Source: Lachnospiraceae bacterium (GTDB lineage: Bacteria; Bacillota_A; Clostridia; Lachnospirales; Lachnospiraceae). From it: DNA of 36,042 nt. Shown piece after piece: positions 1-7,069 of this stretch. How positions within the stretch are numbered: position 1 is the first letter of the stretch; each line of letters begins with the position of its first letter. The notes beneath the pieces are model-generated. The model was given only the letters and a program-made list of their open reading frames with translations. It searched no databases and had not been told where the DNA came from. The stretch covers positions 1 to 36,042 of the forward strand of contig QXWX01000071.1 of NCBI GenBank assembly GCA_009911175.1, given 5' to 3'. A program made the position numbers and the translations under genes.

Positions 1-339
1 AACAGCATGCAGTACCTGGTGGCGGCAAGGAAGCGGGAGTTCGGGATCCTGCGGGCCATGGGGATCACGGACGCGGGCTTTCGGAGGATGCTGGCGAAGG
101 AAGGACTGTGCTACGGGATCTATTCGGGGGTTACGGTTACAGTCATTTACTTCGTGGTTCAAAAAATCTTATATTATTTTATGATCCATGTATACCTCTA
201 TCTGCATCCGGGGGCATTTGTCTCCGGGGCGGCCCTGGGAGGGATCCTTTTGCTGAATGTCGGGATCTGTGTGGGGGTGACCCTGCTGTCCGGAAGGGCG
301 GTTCTGAGGGAAGGGATTGTGGAGGAGATTCAGGAATAG
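1..339 (+). CDS. FtsX-family ABC transporter permease, C-terminal fragment cut by the window edge
   Basis: The reading frame is open from base 1, so only the last ~112 residues are present. They carry the typical end of an FtsX permease: a cytoplasmic segment with KREFGILRAMGI (the 'R-E-x-G-x-L-R-A-x-G' signature between transmembrane helices), a hydrophobic helix around YGIYSGVTVTVIYFVV, and a last helix around SGAALGGILLLNVGICVGVT before a short charged tail. Such permeases work with a MacB/LolD-like ATPase in efflux, peptide-antibiotic sensing or lipoprotein handling. The partner ATPase must lie upstream of the window. A second ATPase/FtsX pair of the same general type sits at 31210-34498. 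The specific substrate cannot be told. Confidence 0.8.
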   Translation, partial: NSMQYLVAARKREFGILRAMGITDAGFRRMLAKEGLCYGIYSGVTVTVIYFVVQKILYYFMIHVYLYLHPGAFVSGAALGGILLLNVGICVGVTLLSGRAVLREGIVEEIQE

Positions 340-421
340 AGGGGAATATTTCGTTCGTGTAGTCTCGGTGCCTGATACCAAAAGCTTCTTGTTACTGAAC
401 CGGATACTCTTAAAATATAGC

Positions 422-451
422 TTGACAAACCCATATGGCTTAGGTTAATAT
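422..451 (+). promoter_or_regulatory. Predicted sigma-A promoter of the tyrS T-box leader
   Basis: A perfect -35 TTGACA (422-427) is followed after 17-18 nt by TTAATA/TAATAT (445-451). The start of transcription would fall near 457-460, just ahead of the first conserved T-box stem I sequence, which supports the assignment. The stretch 340-421 upstream shows no gene and no clear terminator. Confidence 0.6.
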
Positions 452-738
452 GAACCACAGATACGAGAAAAGCGACGAAGGGAACAAGTAGCGGGAACAG
501 GGAGAAGACAGAGAGCAGCCGGCTGGTGAGAGGCGCGTGATACCGTTCCATGCGAATACATCCCAGAGCTTCACACCCAAAGCATGGGCTTGCCGCGGCA
601 ATATGGGACATAGGACAGTGATTCTGGATCATGTTCCACGGCGCCGTATCGTTTGCCCGGGCAAGTAGGCTGTGACGGATTGATGCACGTTAACGCATGG
701 AGTGATTGAACCGGACAGGAGTAAGGAAGAACCAGGCG

Positions 739-842
739 GACTCCATTTCACGCAGACTTTGAAGAAGCAGAGGGATTCCATTTCATGCAGGCTTCGAAGG
801 AAGCAGAGGGATTCCATTTGACGCAGGCTTTGAGGGAAGCAG
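739..842 (+). repeat. Three-copy tandem repeat (34-36 bp unit) inside the T-box leader
   Basis: Units lie at 739-772, 773-808 and 809-842. Each begins GAxTCCATTT and continues with a ACGCAGxCTTtGA-like half and ends in GAAGCAGAG or GAAGCAG. Copies 2 and 3 differ at only a few positions. The repeats sit between stem I and the antiterminator, where other T-boxes carry stems II/IIA/B, so they enlarge the spacer rather than disrupt the core elements. A minus-strand open frame through them is only a by-product of the repeat. Confidence 0.85.
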
Positions 843-935
843 TTTTACAAGGCCAGACGCGGAACCCCGGTCAGATCGACTCACAGAGACAGGCAATGGG
901 AGTTGCCTGTGAATAAAGGTGGTACCACGAGCGTA

Positions 936-973
936 AGAGCCCTCGTCCTTTTCGGATAGGAGGGCTCTTTTTT
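936..973 (+). terminator. Regulated intrinsic terminator of the tyrS T-box
   Basis: Arms AGAGCCCTC (936-944) and GAGGGCTCT (960-968) are perfect complements and are followed by a run of T to 973. The 5' arm starts right after the T-box sequence, so terminator and antiterminator exclude each other. Confidence 0.9.
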
Positions 974-1084
974 CGCCTTGTAAACCGGCTGGATCCTCTT
1001 TGGATCGTATGCGGAAAAGCTGACAGTCTTTCCGTATCACAGCCGTACAGGCAAAGCATTTTCAGAAGAAGGAGAAGGATAATC

Positions 1085-2308
1085 ATGAAGCTTTATGATG
1101 AACTGAAAGCCAGGGGCCTGATCGCCCAGGTAACGGACGAGGAACTGATCTCAGATCTGATCAACAACGGAAAAGCCACGTTTTATATTGGCTTTGACCC
1201 CACGGCGGACAGCCTGCATGTGGGGCATTTCATGGCGCTGTGCCTGATGAAGCGGCTGCAGATGGCGGGCAACCGTCCCATCGCGCTGATTGGCGGCGGT
1301 ACGGGGATGATCGGGGATCCGTCGGGAAGATCGGATATGCGCCAGATGATGACACAGGAGACGATCCAGCACAACTGCGACTGCTTTAAAAAGCAGATGA
1401 GCAGGTTCATTGATTTTTCCGAAGGCAAGGCCATGATGGTAAATAACGCGGACTGGCTGCTGGATCTGAATTATATTGAAGTGCTGCGGGAGGTAGGAGC
1501 GCATTTCAGCGTGAACCGCATGCTGACGGCGGAATGCTACAAACAGAGAATGGAGAAAGGATTAAGCTTCCTGGAATTTAACTACATGATCATGCAGGCA
1601 TATGATTTCTACGCATTGTTCCAGAAATACGGCTGTAATCTGCAGTTCGGCGGGGACGACCAGTGGAGCAATATGCTGGCGGGAACCGAGCTGATCCGCC
1701 GGAAGCTGGGCAAGGACGCCAGCGCCATGACCATCACACTGCTGCTCAATTCTGAGGGCAAGAAGATGGGCAAGACCCAGTCCGGCGCGGTCTGGCTGGA
1801 TCCGGAGAAGACCTCTCCCTTTGATTTTTACCAGTACTGGAGAAATGTAGGAGACGCGGATGTGCTGAAATGTATCCGCATGCTGACCTTCCTGCCGCTG
1901 GAGCAGATCGATGAGATGGACGCATGGGAAGGAAGCCAGCTGAACCAGGCCAAGGAGATCCTGGCGTATGAGCTGACCAATATGGTTCACGGAGAAGAGG
2001 AAGCGAAGCGCGCCCAGGAGAGCGCAAGGGCGCTGTTCAGCCAGGGAAATGCGGCGGATATGCCCACTGCGGAGCTGACAGAGGAGGACCTGACGGAGGG
2101 CGGCATCGACATCCTTTCCATGCTGTTAAAGAGCGGCCTAGTGCCATCCAAGGCAGAGGCAAGGCGCGCCGTACAGCAGGGCGGCGTGGCTGTGGACGGC
2201 GAGAAGGTGTCGGACATCCAGGCCGTATTCGGAAAGGAAAAGCTCTCCGGAGAGGGGCTGGTCCTGAAAAAAGGAAAGAAGAACTTCCGGAAGGTGATCT
2301 TAAAATAG
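1085..2308 (+). CDS. tyrS: Tyrosyl-tRNA synthetase
   Basis: Charges tRNA-Tyr with tyrosine at the cost of ATP; cytosolic class I synthetase. The 407-residue protein has the HIGH-type motif HVGH (residues 45-48), the glycine-rich [17 protein letters not shown] segment, the tyrosine-pocket pattern YMIMQAYDF and QFGGDDQW, and a KMSKS-type loop KKMGKT near residue 228 (bacterial TyrRS carries the KFGKT form). A C-terminal S4-like RNA-binding domain occupies about 340-405. Length is close to the ~420 usual for the family. The start ATG is preceded by AGAAGGAGAAGGA at a good distance. The gene is controlled by the tyrosine T-box directly upstream. No clear intrinsic terminator is visible before the retron region. 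Confidence 0.97.
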   Translation: MKLYDELKARGLIAQVTDEELISDLINNGKATFYIGFDPTADSLHVGHFMALCLMKRLQMAGNRPIALIGGGTGMIGDPSGRSDMRQMMTQETIQHNCDCFKKQMSRFIDFSEGKAMMVNNADWLLDLNYIEVLREVGAHFSVNRMLTAECYKQRMEKGLSFLEFNYMIMQAYDFYALFQKYGCNLQFGGDDQWSNMLAGTELIRRKLGKDASAMTITLLLNSEGKKMGKTQSGAVWLDPEKTSPFDFYQYWRNVGDADVLKCIRMLTFLPLEQIDEMDAWEGSQLNQAKEILAYELTNMVHGEEEAKRAQESARALFSQGNAADMPTAELTEEDLTEGGIDILSMLLKSGLVPSKAEARRAVQQGGVAVDGEKVSDIQAVFGKEKLSGEGLVLKKGKKNFRKVILK

Positions 2309-2339
2309 TCAGACGGAGCGGCCTCTTTATCTGGCGCTC

Positions 2340-2895
2340 GGTTTACGATTCTGCGAGCAGGTATGTGAAATCGCTGTGAATCGTAGAGCTTATCCTGCAG
2401 AAGCAATAGCATATCCGTTTTTATCCGAAAGAAAGGATCAGGTGCTGTTCGCAGAGTTTTTTGTACGGCTCCAAAACGGCAGGGCGGCGAGTCGCCGTCC
2501 GGGAAACAATCATCAGCGCTCCATCCGGACAGACCATATATGGAAATGCCTGCGGTATTTTTTCATACAGAACCATCGTATGCAGAAAATCTGTCTGCGG
2601 CAGTTCCTCTGTCTTTCACCGGATGGAGCACCGGGGACATAAGACCTCCGGATGCTCCGATGTACTTCCGCACACTTCCGTGTGCTTTTCCGGCATAGCC
2701 TTGGTACACCTGCGCATCCTATGGAATCCATTTTTTGTATTGCTCCTGCGGGATAATATACTGAATGGCAGATTTCTCCTGCGCTCAGTATAAAATTCCA
2801 CCTGTACGGCTGCGAATCCAAAATCTCAGTTTTGTTGCAAAAAACTGAGATTTTGGATTGCAACTGTGCAGGTGGATAAAATTTCACATTCGAAA
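2340..2895 (+). ncRNA. Candidate retron msr-msd non-coding RNA (boundaries unresolved)
   Basis: This 595-nt gap between tyrS and the retron reverse transcriptase has no credible gene but is packed with stem-loops. They are: 11-bp arms 2518-2528/2619-2629; a small hairpin at 2486-2498; arms 2650-2655/2714-2719 enclosing 2661-2665/2704-2708 and the hairpin 2670-2685; 8-bp arms 2757-2764/2785-2792; and a long hairpin with 19 perfect pairs (2815-2833/2841-2859) continued outward by 2798-2804/2869-2875. Retrons place msr-msd immediately upstream of the RT, so the long hairpin is the best msd candidate. A 9-bp complementary pair, 2363-2371 (ATGTGAAAT) and 2881-2889, could be the a1/a2 ends, giving an RNA of about 527 nt, long for a retron. 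An alternative a1 ending at a TAGC (2407-2410) pairs less perfectly with 2857-2880. The exact 5' end and priming G cannot be fixed by eye. Confidence 0.6.
2791..2884 (+). repeat. Long hairpin just upstream of the retron RT (candidate msd stem)
   Basis: Arms 2815-2833 and 2841-2859 pair over 19 bp without mismatch around a 7-nt loop (2834-2840). Beyond a small bulge, 2811-2813 pairs with 2860-2862 and 2798-2804 (CCACCTG) with 2869-2875 (CAGGTGG), and A/T-rich flanks extend it further. It ends 20 nt before the RT start codon and has no T-run, so it is not an ordinary terminator. Confidence 0.85.
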
Positions 2896-2903
2896 GGAAG
2901 TGC

Positions 2904-3965
2904 ATGAGAATGAAGGGTAAGGACTTATGGAAATATTGTACTTCGGAGCAGGTTCATGCCGTACTCCGTTCCCTTCATCTTCTGGACGGCGTGCGCGTCG
3001 AAGAGGAAAAATATTTTTCCTGCCTGTATGCGGTCAGCAACCATCCGGAGCGGCACTATCATCCGGCATCCGTTCCAAAGAGGGGCGGAGGCACGCGAAA
3101 GCTTCTGGTTCCGGATCATCTGCTGTGCCGGATCCAGAAAAATATCCTCCGCCATGTACTGGCGGATTTTCCGGTTTCGGATTATGCCGCGGCATATAAG
3201 CCCGGAACCGCCGTTACGGAAAACGCAAAGCCCCATGTGGGCGCAAAGGAGATCTTGAAGCTGGATATCCGGAACTTTTTTGACAGCATCACCTATTTGC
3301 AGGTTTACCGAAATGCGTTTCCAGCTGTGTATTATCCGCCCCCGATCCGCACGATGCTGGCAAACTTATGCTGCTGCCGGGATTCGCTGCCGCAGGGGGC
3401 GCCCACCTCTCCGGCCATTTCCAACCTGGTCATGAGGCCCTTTGACGAATATATGGGGGCGTGGTGCCGGGAGCGGGGAATCCGGTATACAAGATACTGC
3501 GACGACATGACCTTTTCCGGGGAATTTGACAGGCGGGAGGTCAAAAATAAGGCGCGGGGATTTCTGGCGGCGTATGGATTTGAACTGAATGAAACAAAGA
3601 CCCGGCTGCAGAAGGCGCATCAGCGGCAGACGGTGACAGGCATCGTCGTCAATGAAAAGCCCCAGGTCAGCCGTGAATACCGGAGAAAGCTGCGGGCAGA
3701 GGTTTACTACTGCGGCAAATTCGGTGTGGAATCTCATTTGCAGAGATGCAGGGGAGAGGAAGGGACGAAGGAAATTTCCCGGGAAATGGAAGGAGCCTGC
3801 GTGCGCTATCTGCGGCAGCTTCTGGGAAAAATCAATTACGTGCTGCAGGTGAATCCGGAGGATGCGGAATTTTGCAGGGCGAAGGAGCTGGCGCGGGAAA
3901 TGCTTGCAGCGCGAAGCTGTCCGGCTGATTTCCCTGACGCTAAGGAGTTGCAGAAAAATAAGTGA
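2904..3965 (+). CDS. Retron-type reverse transcriptase
   Basis: Makes msDNA from the adjacent msr-msd RNA, as is known for retron RTs. In the 353 residues one sees the fingers motif PKRGGGTRKL (58-68), the retron-specific NAxxH motif as NAKPH (107-111), catalytic motif A KLDIRNFFDSI (119-129, Asp121), LPQGAPTSP (162-170), the active site RYCDDMTFSG with YCDD (198-201) instead of the more common YADD, and the retron VTG motif in TVTGIVVN (243-250). NAxxH plus VTG separates it from group II intron and DGR enzymes. The start is preceded by AAAGGAAG. No fused effector domain is visible: the C-terminal ~90 residues are a basic helical thumb-like tail. The next gene (4059-4286) is a common clostridial small protein and not a known retron effector, so the effector is missing, unrecognised or encoded elsewhere. 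Confidence 0.92.
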   Translation: MRMKGKDLWKYCTSEQVHAVLRSLHLLDGVRVEEEKYFSCLYAVSNHPERHYHPASVPKRGGGTRKLLVPDHLLCRIQKNILRHVLADFPVSDYAAAYKPGTAVTENAKPHVGAKEILKLDIRNFFDSITYLQVYRNAFPAVYYPPPIRTMLANLCCCRDSLPQGAPTSPAISNLVMRPFDEYMGAWCRERGIRYTRYCDDMTFSGEFDRREVKNKARGFLAAYGFELNETKTRLQKAHQRQTVTGIVVNEKPQVSREYRRKLRAEVYYCGKFGVESHLQRCRGEEGTKEISREMEGACVRYLRQLLGKINYVLQVNPEDAEFCRAKELAREMLAARSCPADFPDAKELQKNK

Positions 3966-3971
3966 CACATC

Positions 3972-4001
3972 TTGACTTGTAGAACTGCCGCAGGATAGAC
4001 A
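3972..4001 (+). promoter_or_regulatory. Possible promoter for the 75-aa gene
   Basis: TTGACT (3972-3977) and TAGACA (3996-4001) are separated by 18 nt, directly downstream of the RT stop codon. This suggests the following gene is transcribed on its own rather than as a retron cargo. Sequence match only. Confidence 0.35.
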
Positions 4002-4058
4002 CATTTTTTAAGACAGTTTTTAAACAGACACAATGTTTTTTAGAAAGGGGAGAGAACA

Positions 4059-4286
4059 ATGGCCATGAATCCGAAAAAGTTATTTAAAATGCAGATGGCA
4101 TGGAAGCAGTTTAACGATACACACCCCAAAGTACTGCCATTTATCAAGGCGGTGGAGGCGGCAGGCATCCGGGAGGGGACTGTGATCGCGATCACCGTGG
4201 AAACGCCGGAAGGCGAGAAGTTCGAAAGCAATATCAAGGTACGGCAGTCAGACCTGGACCTGCTTAAGGGGATGAAGGAGGATTGA
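4059..4286 (+). CDS. Small conserved clostridial protein of unknown function
   Basis: A 75-residue soluble, charged protein with a helical N-terminal half (KLFKMQMAWKQF, HPKVLPFIKAVEAAG) and a beta-type C-terminal half (GTVIAITVETPEGEKFE, IKVRQSDLDLLKGMK). It resembles a family of short uncharacterised Firmicutes proteins; no catalytic motif or membrane segment is visible. The start ATG follows GAAAGGGGAGAGAAC; an in-frame ATG two codons later is possible. It stands between the retron RT and an ECF component, with its own possible promoter, so a retron role is not supported. Confidence 0.7.
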   Translation: MAMNPKKLFKMQMAWKQFNDTHPKVLPFIKAVEAAGIREGTVIAITVETPEGEKFESNIKVRQSDLDLLKGMKED

Positions 4287-4409
4287 TCCGAACTGGCCTG
4301 TATAAAAATAACAAAAATGGTCATTTTCATGTGGTCACCATAGTGATAGGATAGGAAAGAATTCAAAAATAAATAGTTACGAGATGAAGAAGAAAAGAGG
4401 TTATCTATC

Positions 4410-5024
4410 ATGGAAAAGAGAAATCAGACCATTTTGAAACTCGCTCAGACTGCGTTGATGGCGGCGCTCTGCTTCGTATCCTTTACCTTCCTGCAGATCA
4501 AGATCCCCATGCCGGGCGGCGACGCGACGTCCATTCACATCGGGAATGCCTTCTGCGTACTGGCGGCTTTGCTGCTGGGAGGAGTTTACGGAGGGCTGGC
4601 CGGCGCGGTGGGTATGACGATTGCGGATATCATGGATCCAGTCTACATTTTGGGTGCGCCAAAGACCTTTGTCTTAAAGCTCTGCATCGGGCTGATCGTC
4701 GGCCTGGTGGCCCACAGAGCGGCGAAGATCAACGAAAGCACGGATAAAAAATACATTTTCCGCTGGAGCGTGATCGCTTCGGTGGCGGGTCTTGGATTTA
4801 ACGTGATCGCAGACCCGCTGGTGGGATATTTTTATAAGCAGTACGTCCTGGGGCAGCCCCAGCAGATGGCGGAGGTGCTGGCAAAATGGAGCACGGCGAC
4901 CACATTTGTCAATGCGGTGGTATCGACCATTCTTGTGGCGTTTCTCTACAACGTACTTCGTCCGGTGCTGTTAAAATCCGGCCTGCTGGACGTGAGGAGC
5001 CAGGTGAAGGAGCGGACGGTCTGA
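4410..5024 (+). CDS. ECF transporter substrate-binding (S) component, stand-alone
   Basis: A 204-residue hydrophobic protein with about six transmembrane segments. The N-terminal LKLAQTALMAALCFVSF resembles the AxxxA helix by which S components contact the EcfT subunit. The central HIGNAFCVLAALLLGGVYG followed by AGAVGMTIADI is typical of the riboflavin/folate-like ECF S family. S components bind a vitamin or similar small molecule and need a shared EcfA-EcfT module. No ATPase or T subunit is encoded next to it, so it probably uses the cell's general module (the unit at 28162-30743 is one candidate). The 120-nt leader shows no riboswitch I recognise. The start codon follows AAAAGAGGTTATCTATC. 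Substrate unknown. Confidence 0.85.
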   Translation: MEKRNQTILKLAQTALMAALCFVSFTFLQIKIPMPGGDATSIHIGNAFCVLAALLLGGVYGGLAGAVGMTIADIMDPVYILGAPKTFVLKLCIGLIVGLVAHRAAKINESTDKKYIFRWSVIASVAGLGFNVIADPLVGYFYKQYVLGQPQQMAEVLAKWSTATTFVNAVVSTILVAFLYNVLRPVLLKSGLLDVRSQVKERTV

Positions 5025-5052
5025 CCGTAGGGTGCCATGATTATGTACAGCA

Positions 5053-6285
5053 TTATGGTTTTGAAAAGTCCGCGGCCTCCGCAATCTCCAGTTCGCCGTA
5101 AGGCATAAGCTTGCGGACTTCATCCAGTGCGGCGGCCAGTGCTTCCAGTTCGTCATAGGACTCAAAGGCATCCGACATGATCGTAAGGATCCAGTCATGG
5201 CCGCCCGCCCGAATGATCCCGGCGTCATTGCGGGCGATATCCTCCCAGTCAGAATACCAGCCGGCCTTTGTATACACCGTATGGCCCTCCCCCAGGGCCG
5301 ATCCGATAAAGGATTCCGCGGTGTCGGTGTAAAGGCTTCGGCACCAGTTTGAATTTTCATTCGTATCTTCAAAAAAGTAAAAATAAGTCCCGATCCAAAG
5401 CTGCGTCAGCTCTTTTGGAGTCAGGTAAGGATACCAGTTGTAATCATCAACGATCGAATCGGAAACGGAGGTATATTCCGTCATATCGTACATCACATCA
5501 TTTCCATATAAGTAATGCAGAGTTTCATAATCTTCATTGCTGGACCAGCCGATCGTATTTTCCATCAGAGATTCCGTATATTCATCAACCGCCTCCGGGC
5601 TGAATTTATTGAGCGCCGCGACATAAGGCCCCTTCATGGTGCTTGCGCTGTAAAAGCTGTAATCCGGATCAAAGCTGACATAATTCCCGGAATGGAGATC
5701 CAGCAATACAAACCCGATCCTGCGGCCTTCTTCCTCAAACGCATCGAGGATGTCCCGGATTGTTTCCGCCGGAGGTGAGAACAGGAGCTCCGTTTGGGAA
5801 CAGGAGAACTCCTCGCCGCCGGGAATTTTGCTGACAACGGACAGCAGGAAATCCAGATCCGGTGTCTGCATTTCCGGCGCGGCTGTCTCTGACAGAGTCC
5901 ATGCCATGCTACCATCCTCGTAGATGGATTCAGAATCAGCAGAAGACGACATTGCCGACAGGGCGTATTCTGCAGAGGATCCTTCCAAAGCATTGCCGGA
6001 ATGAGAATCCTGTGCTTCTGTGGCCGCCATATAGGAAAAGTCCTGGGAGGAAACAGAAGGCTCTGTGAATTTCGGAGTCGGAACCGCAGCCTCCGCAACA
6101 TTCCGCAGAGAGCCTGCCGTCAATCCGAAAACAGACAGGAGGCCGGTGAAGAGAAGTGCGGCAGTTGTCCGCAGGATCCGTTTCCGATTCCTATGCAGGA
6201 GCATGGAGCAAAAGAAATCTCCTTCACAAGTGCGCCTGATTTTTGCAGATAGAGATTGATTCAGCAGATGTATGCTCTTTTTCAT
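5053..6285 (-). CDS. Class A beta-lactamase-like serine hydrolase, membrane-anchored or secreted
   Basis: The catalytic domain (about residues 170-400) has the three hallmarks of the penicillin-binding/beta-lactamase fold: SxxK as STMK (215-218), an SxN motif in WSSNEDYETL (248-250), and a KTG-type triad as KAGW (340-342). It follows the 'beta-lactamase2' pattern common in Firmicutes cell-wall proteins rather than dedicated resistance enzymes. A basic segment then a hydrophobic helix (TTAALLFTGLLSVFGLTAG, about residues 40-58) acts as signal or anchor, followed by a ~110-residue Ser/Glu-rich linker. I chose the ATG at 6285 because GAGGT lies 8 nt upstream; the ATG at 6300 has no ribosome binding site. 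It is convergent with the ECF S gene. A promoter and a long dyad-rich leader lie upstream (6434-6518). Activity on beta-lactams is uncertain. Confidence 0.82.
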   Translation of the reverse strand: MKKSIHLLNQSLSAKIRRTCEGDFFCSMLLHRNRKRILRTTAALLFTGLLSVFGLTAGSLRNVAEAAVPTPKFTEPSVSSQDFSYMAATEAQDSHSGNALEGSSAEYALSAMSSSADSESIYEDGSMAWTLSETAAPEMQTPDLDFLLSVVSKIPGGEEFSCSQTELLFSPPAETIRDILDAFEEEGRRIGFVLLDLHSGNYVSFDPDYSFYSASTMKGPYVAALNKFSPEAVDEYTESLMENTIGWSSNEDYETLHYLYGNDVMYDMTEYTSVSDSIVDDYNWYPYLTPKELTQLWIGTYFYFFEDTNENSNWCRSLYTDTAESFIGSALGEGHTVYTKAGWYSDWEDIARNDAGIIRAGGHDWILTIMSDAFESYDELEALAAALDEVRKLMPYGELEIAEAADFSKP

Positions 6286-6433
6286 TTGTATGTACCTCAT
6301 GATGGATAGAATTTCTGCTGCAGGCTGTCATGCTGTACGCTTGTAGTTTTCGATTTGTTACAGGGCATGCCTGATCAGGAATGTGTCCTGTGACTATCGT
6401 TTTGTGTGCCGTGCTTGCAATCTATTATAATTT

Positions 6434-6463
6434 GTCACCAATTTTCGGTAGAAAATTGGTGAC
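6434..6463. repeat. Perfect 13-bp inverted repeat in the leader of the beta-lactamase-like gene
   Basis: GTCACCAATTTTC (6434-6446) and its reverse complement (6451-6463) flank GGTA. On the minus transcript it lies roughly 20-50 nt after the predicted start site, so it could be an operator or an RNA hairpin. Its right arm is part of the element shared with 30874-30916, so the dyad looks like the shared element plus an inverted partial copy. Confidence 0.85.
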
Positions 6464-6494
6464 CTGCTTGCGCTTCAGCGCAATACCTATTATA
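6451..6494 (-). promoter_or_regulatory. Promoter-proximal repeat element, copy A
   Basis: Read on the minus strand it starts with TATAAT, passes a hairpin TTGCGC-TGAA-GCGCAA (6468-6483) placed at the expected transcription start, and ends CACCAATTTTC. The same sequence with one indel and two substitutions occurs on the plus strand at 30874-30916. Conservation of both -10 and downstream hairpin at two unrelated loci suggests a mobile or co-regulated promoter element. Confidence 0.75.
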
Positions 6495-6518
6495 CTTGAT
6501 AATGGAAAAAAATGTCAA
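6489..6518 (-). promoter_or_regulatory. Consensus promoter of the beta-lactamase-like gene
   Basis: On the minus strand TTGACA (6518-6513) and TATAAT (6494-6489) are both perfect, with an 18-nt spacer starting in a run of seven T. The untranslated leader to the chosen start at 6285 would be about 195 nt. Confidence 0.75.
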
Positions 6519-6710
6519 TGGCGGTTGGCACTTCACTTGACAAGCATTTCTTTTCGTGAAACAATAAATTATACTTATGGGCGAGAAACTTTACCGAAAT
6601 ATATCCGTGTGTTGTGGAATATGCTTTGGCGGGGTGGCAGATTTTACCGTTCATGTGTATACACGTAACACATATGCAGGAGGAAAATTGAGAAAACGGG
6701 GGCAGAGAGA

Positions 6711-6998
6711 ATGGATGTTGTGACGATTTTGGATGAACTGCAGAATCAGGCGCTGCGTGACCCGGAGGTCAGGAACAGGTTTTTGGATACCAGGCAGGCA
6801 AAGGAGCCGCTTACCGCATTTTGCGGGGTATGCTGGGAGCTGGGATATGAAATCTACGAGATGGACCTGATCTGTGCCGGAGAGGAATTTCACGCCGCAA
6901 TGAAGCGCAGCACCAACGGCGGCGGAGAAAATTCCCCGATGCTGGCCGGAGAAGATGATTTTTATGAATTATTTATGGCGGGCATATCATGCGTTTGA
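6711..6998 (+). CDS. Nif11-like small protein (possible RiPP leader-type peptide)
   Basis: A 95-residue protein. The N-terminal part (residues 3-60) matches the Nif11-type leader pattern: an amphipathic helix, DPEVRNRFLDTRQAKEPLTA, then a second helix ending in ELGYEIYEMDLI. The C-terminal part has RSTNGGGENSP and EDDFYELF and ends GISCV. Nif11-type peptides are often precursors of ribosomally made, modified peptides, but many are free-standing. No radical SAM, cyclase or dehydratase gene is seen nearby, so a modified-peptide role is unproven. The ATG has only a weak GGCAGAGAG site; a strong AGGAGG at 6678-6683 instead precedes an 11-codon TTG frame that overlaps the gene start. A strong terminator follows at 7023-7067. 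Confidence 0.6.
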   Translation: MDVVTILDELQNQALRDPEVRNRFLDTRQAKEPLTAFCGVCWELGYEIYEMDLICAGEEFHAAMKRSTNGGGENSPMLAGEDDFYELFMAGISCV

Positions 6999-7022
6999 AA
7001 AAATGATACAGGGATTCTGATA

Positions 7023-7067
7023 AGGGGCGGCGGGATCATTTATACTTCCCGCCGCCCCTGTGTTTTG
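7023..7067 (+). terminator. Strong intrinsic terminator after the Nif11-like gene
   Basis: Arms 7023-7035 and 7047-7059 are perfectly complementary over 13 GC-rich pairs, with an 11-nt loop, followed by GTGTTTTG. It lies directly before the sigma/HAAS remnant. Confidence 0.9.
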
Positions 7068-7069
7068 TT

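Larger units (their letters stand above)
465..975 (+). promoter_or_regulatory. Tyrosine T-box leader controlling tyrS (enlarged)
   Basis: A T-box senses uncharged tRNA and lets transcription read through a terminator. Seen here: a stem I start with the AGTA motif (aagtagcggg near 486-495), an AG-rich and GNTG-type distal region (AGAGAGC and CTGGTGAGAG, about 510-535), and a specifier loop GAA-TAC with the Tyr codon TAC at 557-559. A stem III-like hairpin follows with perfect 8-bp arms (889-896 with 903-910). The conserved T-box GGTGGTACCACG lies at 919-930, and the terminator has 9-bp arms 936-944 and 960-968 ahead of a T-run. The Tyr codon matches the downstream tyrS. The leader is about 500 nt, longer than the usual 200-350 nt; the excess holds a tandem repeat at 739-842. 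Confidence 0.88.

Noticed and set aside
629..817. Minus-strand open frame with repeated MESLCF units
   Set aside because: It is the antisense reading of the tandem repeat in the T-box leader and has no start signal.
739..842. Possible CRISPR array
   Set aside because: The units are contiguous without unique spacers, and there are only three.
2376..2905. Several open frames on both strands in the retron leader
   Set aside because: No ribosome binding sites, protein-like composition absent, and the region is dominated by stem-loops that explain it better as ncRNA.
4059..4286. 75-aa gene as a retron effector
   Set aside because: It has a possible own promoter and resembles a common clostridial protein found without retrons; no toxin-like feature.
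4287..4409. Possible vitamin riboswitch before the ECF S gene
   Set aside because: Only short hairpins; none of the conserved cores of FMN, TPP, cobalamin, THF or preQ1 riboswitches was recognised.
6381..6668. 95-codon plus-strand frame in the leader region
   Set aside because: It runs through the promoter dyad and shared element in antisense and has no ribosome binding site.
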